Shown: positions 13,130-27,736, counted from the stretch's first letter. The stretch is DNA of 64,000 bases from Sphagnum compactum (GCA_965153455.1 OZ234495.1:19402875-19466874), one strand, 5' to 3'. Numbers and translations are program-made. The notes: a model not told the origin generated them from the letters alone.

Positions 13130-16100
13130 CTTATGCCATTTTTAGTCACTTACACCATGTGTAGTCATATACACCTAGTTTTGGATGCCATGTATTAGTG
13201 TAGTTTAAAGGTGAACATAAACACAAAGATGAACACACAAACATAAAAATGAGAATCTAAAAAGTTCAAGTGAGGTACAACATTACAAAAGCATGAACAA
13301 GACACAAACATTGTAGATTTAGAGGAACAAGAAATTTCAAAAGAGTAAATGCAAATGGAGGAAATGTGAGGTCACCTCACTTCAAATCTTGCAATTAGAA
13401 AGAATGATATGGCCCCTTTGACATCCCTAAATATTTATGGTGGAAGTGACTCCACCCCATTTGATGATATAGCCCTTTTTGCAACCCAATATCAATGGTT
13501 GTGGTGGATTTTGTGACACATTCTTTTGTTTACACCCATTTCCCCTATTTATGTAATTTGCATAAGGTCTTTCTTCTTAGCCTTTTGACAAAATTTTGCA
13601 CAACAAAAAGAATTGATTTGATTAAATTTAAAATCATCATAAATGATTGACCAAATGATCATGGTGCAAATTTGGATTCAAGTCAACATGTGTACCAAGA
13701 TTTTCAAATATATTAATGTTGATTTTTAAATGAACTATCATATCTAGCTATTATAACATATTCCAACATGATACATAATATTTTCTTCTATTGACCTTTT
13801 GATTCAAAGTCATTGCAAATTGTTAAACTTCACTTAAAATATTATCCATATAAGGAAAAGCCATATAATTTTTCAAAATATTAATCATCAAACCATTCTT
13901 TCAAATTCATGCAACATCTTGAGTTGTTGATATTACTAACACCTTGAAAATGTTAGTGGTACCTATTACTAAATCTATAAATTAAGGGGGGAGGGGTGGG
14001 AGGGGGAAAGTACACCCAAAGTTTGTTCTTTTTTCATTCTGCATATATATGCCATAGTAGCTTTACCATTTCGGCAACAAATTGTTGAATAATTAATTAA
14101 AATTTAAATCTTAACTTCGGCACTTGATTTTTTAATTCTGAAAATTTCAGCATAATGGATATATAAAATAATAAACAACTATTATTCAGTGTTATGAAAC
14201 AATTTTGTGTGTCTAGACTACTTCAATATATAGACATTGTCCTACCATGTCTACGGTTCAAATCTTAACAATGGAAGTTTTGATTTTAATTTTGGCACAA
14301 ATAATAAATAATTTTTCAAAAGTTCAGCAAAATGAAAAATAATTTAATTTATGCCAAAATGGTGAAGGTATTACGATATATATTGGAACATTGGGCAAAC
14401 CTTATGGGATAAATGGCATCGGTGTTGGCTACATGCAACATAATTATAACCAAAAAAATGATGTTATATCACCATCTTTTACTTTGGTGAACTAACATGT
14501 AGGTGGCTACCAACATATTAATTGGTTGTATCCTTAGGGAATTGGTTGTAAATTCACTAGTTCTTATCACAAGAACAAAGCAAAAAGTCCCTCCCCACCC
14601 TCCCAAAGGAAAAAAAATAGACCTTTTCACTACCCACTACCTAATCTCAAAGGTTTTCAAATTTTCTTTTTATTAACTATGATATATTCCTCCCCAACTT
14701 TCTCCTATGCTATTTTACCCCATTCCATGAAGGTGAGTACCTATTCTTCATAATGTCAAGGGTAGGTTTGTAGTTAATTTTATTTCTCTTTTTCTTTTAC
14801 ATTGTAATTAAAGTTTTTGATATAATGCAATTGTAAATTTCTTGTCATATAAAGTAATTTGGAATAATCACATTGAACTGTTGAAATTGCAACCATAATG
14901 AGACTGGGAAAGATTGTTCCCACGAGGAGATTGGTACAAAAAGTGATGTCCAACATATAGGAGTTCAAATGTGAATTTCAAAGAATTTGAACTTACACAT
15001 GAGTAATGTTCTTGTATTGTTGGTTTAAATTGTAAAACATCTCCATAAAGTAACCCAAGCCAATGATGCACCACCTTTTTCCATAACAACTAAACAATTT
15101 TGCATTTTAACACCACATTTTTTGCAAGATTATGGTACATTACAAGTGACAAATATGTTAACATAAAATTGTTGGCCTACCACACCACTACAAACATGAC
15201 CATTGTCAACTCAATTGTATAATAAACAATGTAGTGGCTTTGTAGTTGCAATTTGTGGAAGTTTATTCAAAGTCAAAATGCCCTATCACATGTCCATGTG
15301 ATGTCAAATTAGTTGATTCCACAAGGCAAGTGTAAGTAGATATTTTGCACCTTTCAATCTTTTGAGAAGTAAATAAAGTAATTTAATTCACACTTTTATG
15401 TTTAGCTTTGTAAGTAAAACATCACATGATTTTGTTTAATTAGATCACTTTTGCTTATGTATGCCTAATTTTGAATTCCTAAGATACTTGTTCTTATTTC
15501 ATGGATTTGATGTAAGAGACATATTCAAAGTCTTTAACAATGTTGACTTCCAATTCTGATAACAACAAAATTCCACAAGCTTCTATTCATTTCTATTAAA
15601 AACATGACAATTTATGTTTTGATCTTCTTCATCTTGAAGCGATCACAAAGTCTTTTTTTCTTTTCAACACCTAACTTGGCCCATATTTTGCCATCCTTAT
15701 TATAATTGTTAAAAAAATAAAAATATGCATGCCATTTAATAAACATACATAAGATTTAGTGAAATTTTGTTCATGTTCATTTTTTCATATGCGACCTTTT
15801 GTTATTTAGCCATACACAACCTTGTTAAATCTTGTCCATTTATTGTATATCTTATTTTGAACTAAAATTAGTCGTTATTCTTGATTGCATAGGGAAATAC
15901 TATTCCACAATAAGTGAAGTTCATTTTTTGGTTCAAAATCGTAAAGGTAATAGAGATTTTATCTCTAGAAGTATGTTCACAAGTTTCAATACACCTCAAC
16001 AATGTGTTGATTACCCACACCATGTTTTTAGGGGAAACAAAATTAATTAAGCAATTATGGATTTACTTCAACTTTTGTGTTCCAATTCTTGAAAAAGACC

Positions 16101-19055
16101 TTGCAATTTTTGGTGTAATTTGTATAACCTTATGCACAAAGTAAATGTGACATATTCACATACAAATGAAATTAGTAGATCTATGACTAATGTGGGATGT
16201 ATATTTAAACATTGACATAATTATCTAACTTCATCAATAACAATAATGCAAGGATTGATTATTAGTTCAAATTGTAATGCCAAAAAAATTTAATATTGCA
16301 CAATGAGAATTAAATCCACATGCCATTTCTATATTCACCTTGTTAATGGGTTTTTGAATGCTTTAATAAGGCCTATTGCATTGGCCTAATTTAGTTGGAT
16401 TAATGACCATTGAAATTAATCAATAAGTTTTAGGCTTCAATGTTTGCACATTGAGTGTATAAATAATGGATATTTTTATAACTATACATAATTCAAGAAT
16501 TTATTATAGATATTTCCCTAGGTTTATCATTTTGATGTTATATTGTTTTCTTTCCATTGATATAGTGAGTTAACAAGTTTATACAAGCTTTTTGGTGAAT
16601 TATGTTACATCACCAAGCAACAATGCCTTTGAAATGAATAATAAATGGTTCTGGATATTTAGGCAACTATTTGCATGTGTGGTTGGAAATTCATATAATA
16701 AAACCCATATGTCATGAGGTTTGTTGCTTAACATGACATGTTAAAGACTCAAGAAGTTTTCATTCGAGAGTCTAAGTTGTTATTTTCAAATGACAATTGT
16801 TGACATAAATATTTCTTTTCCTTTAAAAAGAGTCAAACTAATTTCAATATGAAATATCTTTTCCAAATAGCAAAATGACAAATTGATAACCTTGAAACAT
16901 TTTGCAATTGGCAACAAATAACATCCAATGTTCATTTTGGAATCCTTGCTCCAATTCCCTTTTACCACTTGGAATGATTGTATTATGCTATAATATTTCT
17001 TAATAAACCTTCAAGAAAAAACCCTTTACAACCCAAATTTTTTAATTTATAATTTATTTATTCTATTAAGCTTTTTGTGTTTGAAATTGAAACACCAAAG
17101 TCACACATATAAAATTTACATATACTATTTTCCATACCAAGAATGAATTTCAAAACACAAACACACAATTAATTTCAATTAAAAAATTTGCAATCATCAT
17201 TCCTTAAAGTTGGATTTTTATTTTTACAATTTCAAGTTGTGTTTGAAACTTTATTCAAACCTTTTCAACCCATAATACATATCTATAGATATTGTAATTC
17301 TAAACCTAAAAGTGGAAACTTAATATTTTATATAATGTGATTTCTTAAGTTCTTATGCAATCCTAAACACCCTAAATCATGCACCATTTCATAAATTCGT
17401 ATAATAATTTTACCTTGGTTTCAAAGGTTGAAGAACCCCCATGGCATTATAAATGTGATGCCTTCTTTAGACCTAGAACTCACTAGCATGATTTGATTTG
17501 AAAACCAACTTATGTTGTGCTTATTTAATTTGGCTTTTCAAGTTCATGGAAATAAAAACTTGAGAATTTTCATGAAACAATTTAACCCAACATTTTTAGT
17601 ACACCACCCCAACAATCAATTTTGATTTGTCACCAAAATGGAAACCCAAAAGTGAACAATCACATTTCATTTACAAATGTACATGTACATTCAACATACA
17701 TACAATTTGTGAATGTAAATGAAATTATGCAATCATGGTGTTTTTTCTCATCATATGCCCAACAACCTTGAAATTTTGTTAATTAGTGTTCATGTTGTCT
17801 CCAAAATTTTAACAAAAAACTTTGGGTTACATTATAAATACAATGTTTGGCCCAAGCTATATCAAAAACAATTATACACGAATAGATTGTTTAGGATTTT
17901 AATGAAACTTCTTTTTTAATATAAAGAACCTTTTCCTAAACATTAACAACACAATCATAATTAACTTAATTAGACATTGAATTTATCACAAACAAGGTGA
18001 TTCAAAACCAAAATTCATATTTTTTAAGCAAGAAGAGAAGGAATTAAGAAAGGATATTAACCAATCTCTTTGGGGTTAATCATAAATTTGTAGTTGGGGT
18101 TCCCAAAACAACTATCTAATAAAATAAATACTACATAACCCAAAATTTTGATTTTTTATAACACATTATAATTATAATGAATTGTTGTATGCTTATATTG
18201 AGAATGATGTCATGTTTAAAAAATAAAAAAATATTTAACAGTATATTGGATATTATATAAATGCCCTTTTGAATCTTTCAAAGTAATAGTTGTCTTAAGT
18301 GTGTTTTTAAAAATGAATTAGATAATTGACTTCAAATTTCTTATATATAGATAAAAAATGTTTACATTTATGTTTTAACAATGTTCATTGAATGCATTTG
18401 ATTAAATTATGAACCATATAATAAATTTGAAGGTTATGAAATTCATTTTTTGAGGTTGAAGGGATAATGACATTTTTTAGCCATTTGTTTAATTGTTTGT
18501 ATTCATTGGAATTGGAATTTGTAGCCCCAAGTGTAGGTCACATGTGCAAAAAAAATTATGCCCCCAAAAAATCAAGCTATAAATATATGTTAATTTAACA
18601 TTTTATGCATTTTTGGTTTGAACCATTTATTATTGATGCACAACAATGTATGAATGTGAAAATTCCCCACCACCATATGAATTATTTTAATTTGAACTAT
18701 TCATTTTGTCTCACTTAAATTTGTACAATGTAGATTTCATTTTTGGTAGTTAATGGAAAAATATTCATTGAGTCCTTATTTATGAAAATGATACCCCATT
18801 GTGAATGAGACCTTTTCAAATGTTATATATACTCAATTCTTTAAAAAGGTCAAACTTAAACACACATATTTTGGGGAATCAATGTTTTACAACATAATAA
18901 AAACATGATATATCAAATTTGGAAGTCACATCACAAAATGAAAAATGACACCATCATGATTTTGGCTTAATGAACAAGTTTCAATTTTTCTTTGAACTTG
19001 AGAATTAAAGATGTTCGGTTAAAAACACATTGGTATAAATGTAATTTTTTGGATT
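13130..19055. other. Long AT-rich intergenic block
   Basis: No coding region, RNA gene or organised repeat was recognised across about 6 kb. The scattered frames (for example 15832-16050 and 17719-17919) are composed of AT-rich codons and match nothing I know. Confidence 0.55.
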
Positions 19056-19060
19056 TTTTT

Positions 19061-19140
19061 TCAATTTTGTGATGTTGCTTAAGTGACAATCATTCATTAA
19101 AATATTTAGCCAAATTTGGAAATATTCAAAATAAGAAAGT
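19061..19140 (+). repeat. Dispersed repeat, copy A (TCAATTTTGTGATGTTGC family)
   Basis: The segment from TCAATTTTGTGATGTTGC to the words TTTAGCCAAATTTGG matches 50629-50705 over about 80 bp, and more weakly 51781-51826. Confidence 0.7.
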
Positions 19141-19144
19141 AGGA

Positions 19145-22100
19145 AAATCTTAAACAACCCTTGTTGATGTAGAAGGTTGTGGTGATTTTGGGGGAAAAAT
19201 CAATATTGTTTTCATTTCGGTGATTTTGTTTAAAAATAGGGAATTTATGTCAAAATAATTTTATTTTTTTCCAAAATGGAAAAATAATGCCACAAAACAT
19301 TGATAGGTATAAGTTTTGTTGAACACACAATTGGAATAAGTATAAATGTGTGGCAAAATAAGGTGATAATAACACAACTATAAAAATAAAAATAACCATA
19401 CACATATATGTTTGTAGGGTTCTATCGTCCTTCAATAACCTATTAGTATTTTGATAGTGCGCAAGTTGTATAATCCATTCAAAGTTACAAACCAATGATA
19501 TCTATGAAAAAAATTGAAGGATTACGTATAAAAGTTTAGATGTATTTATATTGTCATGAAAGTGAACAAGGTTTATAAGATTGTAATGGATCTGATTTTA
19601 AAGATGTAATTGACTTTCCGTCATGGCACCTATTGTTCACTTTATTAATTAGATTGGGTGCCTTACAAGTTCAAGTTTTTTTTGTTTGAAATGAACCATT
19701 CTAATTGGCCCATCTCAAAAAAGAAAAACCCCCCACACTTTGGAGGCCCCCAATATAAATTTTTTTATTCCAATTGGAAATGGTCAACAACAAATTTAAA
19801 AAGCCCATACTTTAAAGGCCCCCCAATATAAAAATGTTTGTTTTAGTGTGAAGTGAAAGTGAAAGCAAACAAAATAGTTTTGAAATCAAAAGCTTTTACT
19901 CCCCCATCCTTAAAAGAAAATAAAGAAGTCCTCTTCAATTTAAAAAGACACGTAATGAATACACAATTTATGAACTAGGGGTAAGTCTTATTAAAAACCC
20001 CACACTTTTGGGGCTTCTTTAAGATTATTTTTTTTATTGCGGCAATAAACATTAGTGTAGTATTGCATGTGGCAAATGAAAATGTTAGCACACATTAGTG
20101 CACTATTACATGTGCATCCCTTTCCTTGCTTACATGAAACCAAAAAACCTCCACCATTGGAAACAACCCAAAAAAAATAAATCCCAACCCTACACCAAAA
20201 AAATAAAAGAAAAAAACACCCCCTTGGGTGCACGTTTAGCCCTTTCATTGGTTGCATGAAAATCCTATTCTTAAAATTCTTTGTCATCATTTTTGAATTG
20301 TGATAATACCCTAATTATGCAATGGGATACCTATTGACATTTGTTTTTTGTTTCATCTGTTAGTGATTGGTAAATGTTAATATTCTAACATTGGTTTATG
20401 TTTGAATTTTGTGATCCAACACATTATTATTTGGACAGTCATGATTTGTAATATTAACCAACTGGAAAAATCAAAGAGTAAACCCCAACATATACCATAT
20501 GGAATTGAAAATAGAAAAAATATATATATAAACAATGGAACATATTCATTCTTCTCCATCAAAATCTTCCTCTAACTCCTCTCATGAACTTTTCCTCATC
20601 TTCAAAAACTATTTAATGTCTGAATGGTTAATGAAACACAAATAGTAATGCAATTTGAAATGAGAAATAAGTTTTGTTGTATATGTATACCATAAATATA
20701 CCATTATTTAACCTTTTTTCTAACCAAATAATATAAAAATAACATTAGTTGTGTGAAAATCAAAATTATAAGGCTCAAACATCAAAAGTTAAACCTAAAT
20801 TAAATGTCCACACCATATTGGGAGCCATTACATTATACATACTATAATATAAGACATCCCAACCTAGAACTCTTCCCATAAGTCCTTCCTAATTTCCCAC
20901 CATGAACCTAAATTCAAATTATCAACCAGTCCTAATCACTTAACTCTATGTTGACATTTTGTCCTATAATGACACTTCTTATTGTCCACTTTGTCCATTT
21001 GGTGACAAGACAATTTTACCTTTAGCAGTGATGGTGTTGGAAAACTACAAAGCACCAATTTTTTGGTACCTTTATTGTCTTCACCCATAGGGAAGAGATT
21101 TCACAAATGTTGAATTTGGGGATAAAATTTTGGCTAACTATTTAGCCAATGTGGAGTTGACATGTGATCTTGTAATGTTATTTTCAAATGTATGTAGGTT
21201 TTAACACCCCAACTTGACTTGTGTTATATGGGTCAAAAAAATGAAAAAAGATAGATCGCAAGGTAGGGCAATAAACCTTAATATTGTGTTAGGATTGCAA
21301 ATTCTTGTTTTTGTAACAATAAAAAAGTCGAATTTTCCAAAAACAAATTTAAAAATTTAAGTTTCATTCTATGTTTTTAATCAAGGATTTGGTGTTTTTG
21401 GATTTTTCTAGTGGTTCTCACAAGAAATATGAAACATGAAGAAAAGACAATGAAATGGCAAACTTCATGGTGGTTTGAAAACAAGGTTTTTGGAATAAAA
21501 TTGTGTTCCCCCTTTTACCTTTGGTAATTCGGAGGAAAGTTCAATGCAATTGGAGGAGTAAATGGGAAGTGTGATGAAGAAAGTGTAGTTGGAAAAACGT
21601 ATGATTTCATAGAAGTTGCAACAATGACAAGATACTTAAGGTTTGGGAATTAAGAGGTTTGCTTTTCATAGTAGTAGAGGTGTTGTTCAATGGGTGGTAG
21701 CCAAGGTTGTCAAAAATGACATGTTGTGCCCATTTTGCATCCATCATCATGTCGGCCACCATTTAGTTGCATCAATTGTGTTTGTTAGATCAAACATAAA
21801 CAATTTTTTTTTTCATTTGATTTATCCCTTGGACACCTAATGGCCAAAAACAAAGTTGGTTGTCATACTCTTAGTAATTGAAAATGGATTTGCTCCCATA
21901 GTTTTGGCATCTCAAACTTTTTGGTTGTGACAATTTTGACAATTGAAATTTGTTTGGTCATCACAATTTTAGCAACTAAAATATTTTGGTCGGCAAAGTG
22001 ATCGATATCCATTTAGTTTGTGGTGACTGAAATAGATTTCAATCGTTCGGTCGACAAGGGATTGATTTATAGTATTGATCTAATGATCAAATTTGGCCAT

Positions 22101-22505
22101 TTTTTTGGGTCACCGTTCGAGCATGTTTTTTTAGTAATTGATAATTGATTCTAGGTGTCCATTGGTGACTGACAATAATCTAAATCATAGTTTGAAAAAG
22201 CTCAACTTTCCAAAAAAAATTAACCAACCCATTTTGCTTGTGTTGGGTAATAAAAAGTGGAATGTATATTTTAAACTCATTTTTTCCTTTGAGGTGTGTT
22301 GGTTTTGTATTGTTTAACAAGCAATTATTGCCATATACCTTGCAAAAGAAAGGTGAAACGTTCTTGAGTTTATGAAATTTCAAATTTTCATTTTTCATTT
22401 GTAATTGATGTTGAACTTCATCATGTAGCTCTTAAGGTGCAATTAGACTTTATTGTTATATATTAATTTCCTTAATCAATCAATTTTCTTTTTTTCTATG
22501 TTTTT
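19145..22505. other. AT-rich intergenic sequence
   Basis: No gene was recognised. The 99-codon minus frame at 19991-20290 is rich in Phe/Trp/Gly encoded by T/G runs and is not convincing. Confidence 0.55.
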
Positions 22506-22511
22506 TTATGG

Positions 22512-24620
22512 AGGTTGGACAAGTTGGGAAAGGTGGAATGTAGGTTTTGTAGTAATGTCGTTTCATGCCACAAGGATAGAATGTTTTTCCATTTGGGCTA
22601 TTGACACAACAGTGGAAAAATTAGTGTTACAATGTGTTTGAGGGCATGAACACAATCAAAGCACTGTTTGCCACTTATGGGGTTATTGTCTTTTGACCAT
22701 TAGATGATGTGCTTGTACTAGCCCTTAATGGGCCAATAAAAAAACGTGGCCATTGAAACATCAAACCTTTCTATGGAGAGAGAATCTACCTCCACTTATC
22801 AATGAAGGTAGATTTGCTTGAATTTTCACCCCTTTTACAAATAACATAGAATGTTTAAATATATGCCCAAATAATGAGGCTTGTATCTTTCAATAAGTTT
22901 CATTAAAAAAAAATTGAATTTGACAAAAAAACAAAACTTGGACAAGAAATGGGTGATGTTCTTTTATGCAACAAACATCCTTTTCAATGTTGCGTGACAC
23001 TTGTCATTCATAAAAGTTTTATAAGCAACTTCAAAGTTGCCAACCTACTATCAACCCCCATTGTACCATGGATTGCGAATAAATTTGTCAAAGCAATCCA
23101 AGGTCAATGTGTTTAAACATGTTGCTAAAAGGACATGAAATTCCATTCATATATGCAGCCACCATTTGTTTTGATGGTTGGGACAATGTTGCAAGGCATC
23201 CATTGTTGAACGTGATGTTTGCTTGTCTTAATGGGGATGTATTCTTAAGTGCCATTGACACAATGGGGGAATGTCAGGATGCCCATGATTACATGTGTAA
23301 TGTTTTTGTTAGATACATTGAAACTGTTGGAAGGGACAACATTGTACAAAGTTTTATAGGCAATGTTTCCAACATGTGGAATGTAATTGACCTTATGATT
23401 TGTTATCTTTTAAGCCTTTACTTTCAAGGTTGTGCATCTCATTGTTTGGACCTGCTAAACATAAAAGATTGGGGAAATAAACCTTGGTGAAGTGAATTGT
23501 GAAAAGGGTGAAAATTATTGTTTTTTTTCATACGACAACACCATGCACCACTCGTAATTTTCTTTCATTATGAAACTAACCCAATGTTTCAAAACCCCAT
23601 TGAAATTCAATTTGTAACCAATTTTTTAACGATTGAGTGGTTGTTGAAGGTGAGACTTGTTGTTGAATCAATTTCATTGATTTTGAATGGACAACCTTTG
23701 TCAACACATTGTGTAACACCCATCAACATAGGTCCTTCACCAGAGTGAAATATGTTCAAGCCAACATAAAGGATTAGTCTTGGGATACTTGTGCCAACAT
23801 TGTGCACATGGTGGAACCAATTTTAGTGGCATAAAGGGTGTTTGATGGTAAACAACCTTGCATGGGGAGGGCATGGCTTGTCATGAAGACATTGGAATGA
23901 CACATCTTATCATTATGAAATTAACCACTTTCATTACCATCGAGCCTTGCAGATGTGGTCAACATCAATATTATTATTAGTGCAAGATGTTGATAAGTGA
24001 TTTACATTATGAATGAGTTTTTTTCAATCCATATTTAGTGGTTGAAATTCACCTCCATGATGATGTAGATGCCAAGGAAGGATTCAACCATATGTTATGA
24101 CAAAAACATTTTTTGTAGCTTGACGGTTTATGCCCAAGTTTTAAAGGACTTTGCTGACTTTGTTAAAAGTTGAGAGCCATTTTTCAACGCCCTTTAGTTG
24201 ATAACCTAAACTTGCTCCCATATGAATGGTGGGATTTGATTAGAGTTGGTGGATGCACATTTACACCATTGCTTGCCACATTTTGGCACAAGTGTTTCTA
24301 TGTCATCGTGTGAGCAAAATTGGAATTCATATTCATTTGTCTGTAACAAAGTGCAAAATTGATTCACATTAAAGTGAGCTGAAAATTTCGTGTACATTTA
24401 CATTAATAGAAAACTCTTATAAGAATAATTTGGTGTTAACCCCATTGCTTGGTACAAAGAAACATATGTTGTTTGAAAATTCTATGTTTGATGTTGATAG
24501 AAGTTTAAACAAAGGTAACACATTAAAATAAGACCCTTTAGTGTTGAATGAGGATGAGGACCGACATGACCCCTTCGAATTCAATGACAATTGGAAGATC
24601 ATGGACCCAACAATTTAAAG
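22512..24620 (+). pseudogene. Degenerate hAT-family transposase (BED zinc finger, DUF659, hAT dimerisation region)
   Basis: Successive fragments in shifting plus-strand frames follow the order of a plant hAT-like transposase. First comes a BED-like finger (about 22527-22600: VECRFC, then a Lys-rich spacer and FFHLGY). Next is a LNLTKKQ linker near 22915. A long DUF659 stretch is still open at 23107-23490 (ICFDGWDNVARHPLLNVMF, then FQGCASHCLDLL). Last is a C-terminal dimerisation-like part near 24200-24400 (YEWWDLI, then phrases related to CERNWSSYSFVHNKVRNRL). An acidic tail follows to about 24620. In-frame stops and frameshifts throughout make it inactive. Such enzymes cut and paste hAT DNA transposons. 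A sister fragment lies at 43800-45177 on the other strand. Terminal inverted repeats were not identified. Confidence 0.85.
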
Positions 24621-24624
24621 AATA

Positions 24625-25595
24625 AAATTTGGATAAAAGTGGTTGGATAAAATCTTCAAAAATGACAAGGGAAAGGGCAATCTTCATGGGCTGCCATGGG
24701 GAAGGCAACTTTGCTTTGCAACACAAAATCAAGAAAGTAAAATAAAAATCAAAATGGACTTAAACTTCTAGCTGTCCATGGAAAGGGAATAAAGGTAACC
24801 AACCTTTTAGCCCAAGTATTGTACCTTCGAAAGTTGTTGGTCCAATAGACCAATACCTTCCAAATCTTGTTGCTTAACTTTTGTTGAACCGCTACCTTCC
24901 CCCAAACAACATATAACTATTTTTACTATTTTGTTGCAATTACCTTCAAGCAAGTTATAACATTCTAGAAAACAAGTTTTAGTAAAAGTAACACAAAGAA
25001 ATAAAATAAAATAATATGAAAATAATAATATTTTACATCAAACTACAATAAACTACTATCATTCTAGTGGGAAAGTAAAACATTAAAAGGAATTTTTTTT
25101 GAAAAAAAAACATAATAAGTTCCACAACCTTCACACATCCTTTTATATTACTTTTTGTTTCTTCATATAATAGTTCTCTCCATTTCTTAAAAAACTTTCC
25201 ATACAAGAATGATGGGAATCCATCTCCTAATCCCTTTCCATAAACCACACAAGGTCCATATTCCACCCACACAAGTAGGGCCCCTTATCCTTATCCTTAC
25301 ACAAATCTTTCTGAATTGATTTGTAAAAAAAATACCAATCACCCATTTTCATGGGCTAATTAACTTAATGGCTTCATCCTCAAAATAAATTGGAGGATGA
25401 TAATTAATAATCTACCATTAATAACTATTTAGTTACTAGGAGGCCCAAAGACTAATTAATCTAATTGGATTTTTTACCTTTAACGATGAACCATCATAAG
25501 ACCTTTCATTTTCAAGATTGTTGTCTGGTTGTTTGATTATGCAACATTGTGTGGTATGCACCTAAAGTTAAGTTTTAAATTATTTCACCCAATTA
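24625..25595. other. AT-rich intergenic sequence
   Basis: Nothing recognisable beyond AT-rich spacer. Confidence 0.5.
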
Positions 25596-25599
25596 CATG

Positions 25600-26345
25600 A
25601 TGCCATGTGGCATGTAAGGCATAACCTGTTGTTTAAGCTAGGTGATTAAAATTGGGCAACTTACCTTAGACCTAGACCAAGCCACCTAGGCTATGTGACT
25701 TAGTTTAGACCTAGACTATGCTACTTAGGTTAGGATACTTAGGTTGAAAACAAACCTAGACCATGTACTTGGATTAGAACCCCTAGGTGTGATTAAGTTG
25801 TTAAAACCCCTTAGGTGTGATTAGGTTGTAAGTGTAAGGACTTGAAACCCTTCACCTTCACTTTGAGGTTCAATTTTCATCTATTGCATTACAACTTTTT
25901 TTGGTAATAATGTTAGTTGTCATAAAACTATAAAGACTAATTTTTTAAAACCTAGGTCACCCTAAGCGATGTAGGTTGTCATAAGGTGACTTAGATAACT
26001 TAGGCTCCCTAGGAATTTAACCTAGGCATCAATAGGTTAAAACTAGGTTACTTTAGTGTAACTTAGGCTAAATTTGGTTAGACCTAGGTTATTTAGGTTT
26101 AAATAAATTTAAATAGGTATAAACTAACATAAATTTAGTTAAACTTCATTAAATTTTACTAAATTAAAATATTTCTTGTAAATTTGGTTAAACTTGGTCA
26201 AACTTGGTTGAACTAACATAAGTTATGTTAGACTAGGCCATTTAGGTTAAATTTGGCTAAACTCCATTAAAATCAACTAATCTTGGCTAAACTAACATAA
26301 ATTAAGTTAATCTAGGTTTTTTAGATTAAATTTGGCTAAATTTCA
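25600..26345. repeat. Degenerate tandem array of CTAGGTTA/AACTAACATAA words
   Basis: The words CTAGGTTA, TTTGGCTAAA and AAACTAACATAA recur. CTAACATA occurs at about 26124, 26213 and 26292, so the late part has a diverged 80-90 bp unit. It is probably an old minisatellite. Confidence 0.6.
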
Positions 26346-26601
26346 TTAAACTTGACTAAACTTTTGTTCTTATGATAACATTTATGCTTGGGATGTGGAG
26401 AATGTGTGGTTGATTAGTTTGATTTGGATCTTTGTTGTAAACAAATAAAACGTACTTGAATTTCAAACATAAAAAGACATGGGAAACACTCTAGTTTGGC
26501 AACTACCAAAACATAGCATGGGTGGCAATATAAATGGCTACAATGGCACCATGCATTGTGCAATTGCACCCTTTTGCATGAATTAGAAGCTTTCAAAATA
26601 T

Positions 26602-27010
26602 GTGAAGGATGGGCAACTTGAGAAGGCGATGTAGCTCTTCCAACAAATGCAATGAGTAGGAGGTTCCTAGATGATTTAAATTCATGCGTAAGTACAAAGA
26701 TTGTTATGACTCATGCATGATGTAGGGTATGTGGCTTGTACAAAATTTGTTCTCAATGATGTGAAAGAAGAAGAAAGGAATTTCATGTGTGTCACCATTG
26801 CGAGAAACTAGCTATTGCATTTGGGCTCATCAATACAAATCTTAGTATTCCTTTCCAAATAAGAAAAAATCTATGGGTTTGTGAAGATTGCCACACTTCC
26901 ACAAATGTTCATCTCAAAAAGTAGTTGTAAAATCAATCATGGCGAGGGATGCCAATTGCTTTCATCACTTTGAAGATGGTGTTTATTCTTGTGCCATGGA
27001 TTATTGGTGA
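26602..27010 (+). pseudogene. PPR gene 3' fragment ending in a DYW domain
   Basis: DYW-class PPR proteins bind organellar RNA; the DYW domain is a cytidine-deaminase-like C-to-U RNA editing module. The fragment opens with a PPR-like phrase, VKDGQLEKAM (26602-26631), interrupted by stops. An E/E+-like phrase follows (GYVACTKFVLNDVKEEE, about 26716-26775). From 26796 the DYW domain is open in one frame: HCEKLAIAFGLI (Cys replacing the usual Ser of HSE) and WVCEDCHT (26874-26897). A net one-base frameshift near 26923-26930 follows. The next frame reads ARDANCFHHFEDG and ends Asp-Tyr-Trp at 26999-27007 followed by TGA (27008-27010). The classical tail is thus preserved, but frameshifts and stops make it a pseudogene. 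No upstream PPR repeats remain. Confidence 0.85.
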
Positions 27011-27014
27011 TGCT

Positions 27015-27600
27015 ACTAAATTTGTCTTGTCAATTAGTATATCAAGTTCCTTTTGTTTACAATAACATGTCTAGTGGTATTATAACACAATCAAAAGTTC
27101 AATGGTGTTACCAAATGTGGTACCATTGAAAAGGGTGGCCATGGAGCAACTTCCTTTGAGTTTTGGTTTCATGCATCTTCCATTTGTAGCACTTAGGTTT
27201 GGTGCCTCTTTTATCCTATGTATGTGTGGAGGTATTTAAAAAACTGAGTGGATGTTGAGACTATTAAAATTGATGACGAATTTGAAGCGTGGATCAACGA
27301 AGGTTGGAGATAGTATTCTTGGCCCTCAATCTCCTTGATTTGATCATTGTATCCACTAAGGAGTTGTAATGATGCTTTTAGGTCATGTTCGGGTGTTATT
27401 TGATGTTTTCTCAAGTTTGCTTGATTGCTCTTGTTGTTTTCAACATATCCAAGTCCAATCCATCAAGCAAAAAATGGGTAAATATACAATAGTTGTCTTG
27501 GGTTATTGAATTATTCATTTAAGGGATTGGGCACCAACCTAGGTTTGTTTAACTACCTTATCATTACCAATATCTGCATAGTGAGATCAAACTTTTTTAA
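27015..27600. other. Spacer between two DYW fragments
   Basis: No recognisable coding part. The 67-codon minus frame at 27211-27414 is not assignable. Confidence 0.45.
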
Positions 27601-27607
27601 TTTTCAG

Positions 27608-27736
27608 CTTTGCAAAGATTGCCATGCTTCCACAAAGTTCATTTAAAAAATAGTTGGGAGAGCCATCATGTTGAGGGATGCTAATCACTTTAACTACTTT
27701 GAAGATGGTGCTTGCATCTATTGGGAACATTCTCGC
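27608..27736 (+). pseudogene. Second DYW-domain fragment of a PPR gene
   Basis: Directly after a splice-acceptor-like TTTTCAG (27601-27607) the frame reads LCKDCHASTKFI, a stop at 27644-27646, then KIVGRAIMLRDANHF and FEDG. These match the last ~45 residues of a DYW domain and align with the first fragment at 26880-26990. The CxxCH zinc-binding motif is present; the terminal Asp-Tyr-Trp is lost (IYWEH instead). It could be a tandem duplicate of the first fragment or an independent insertion. Confidence 0.75.
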
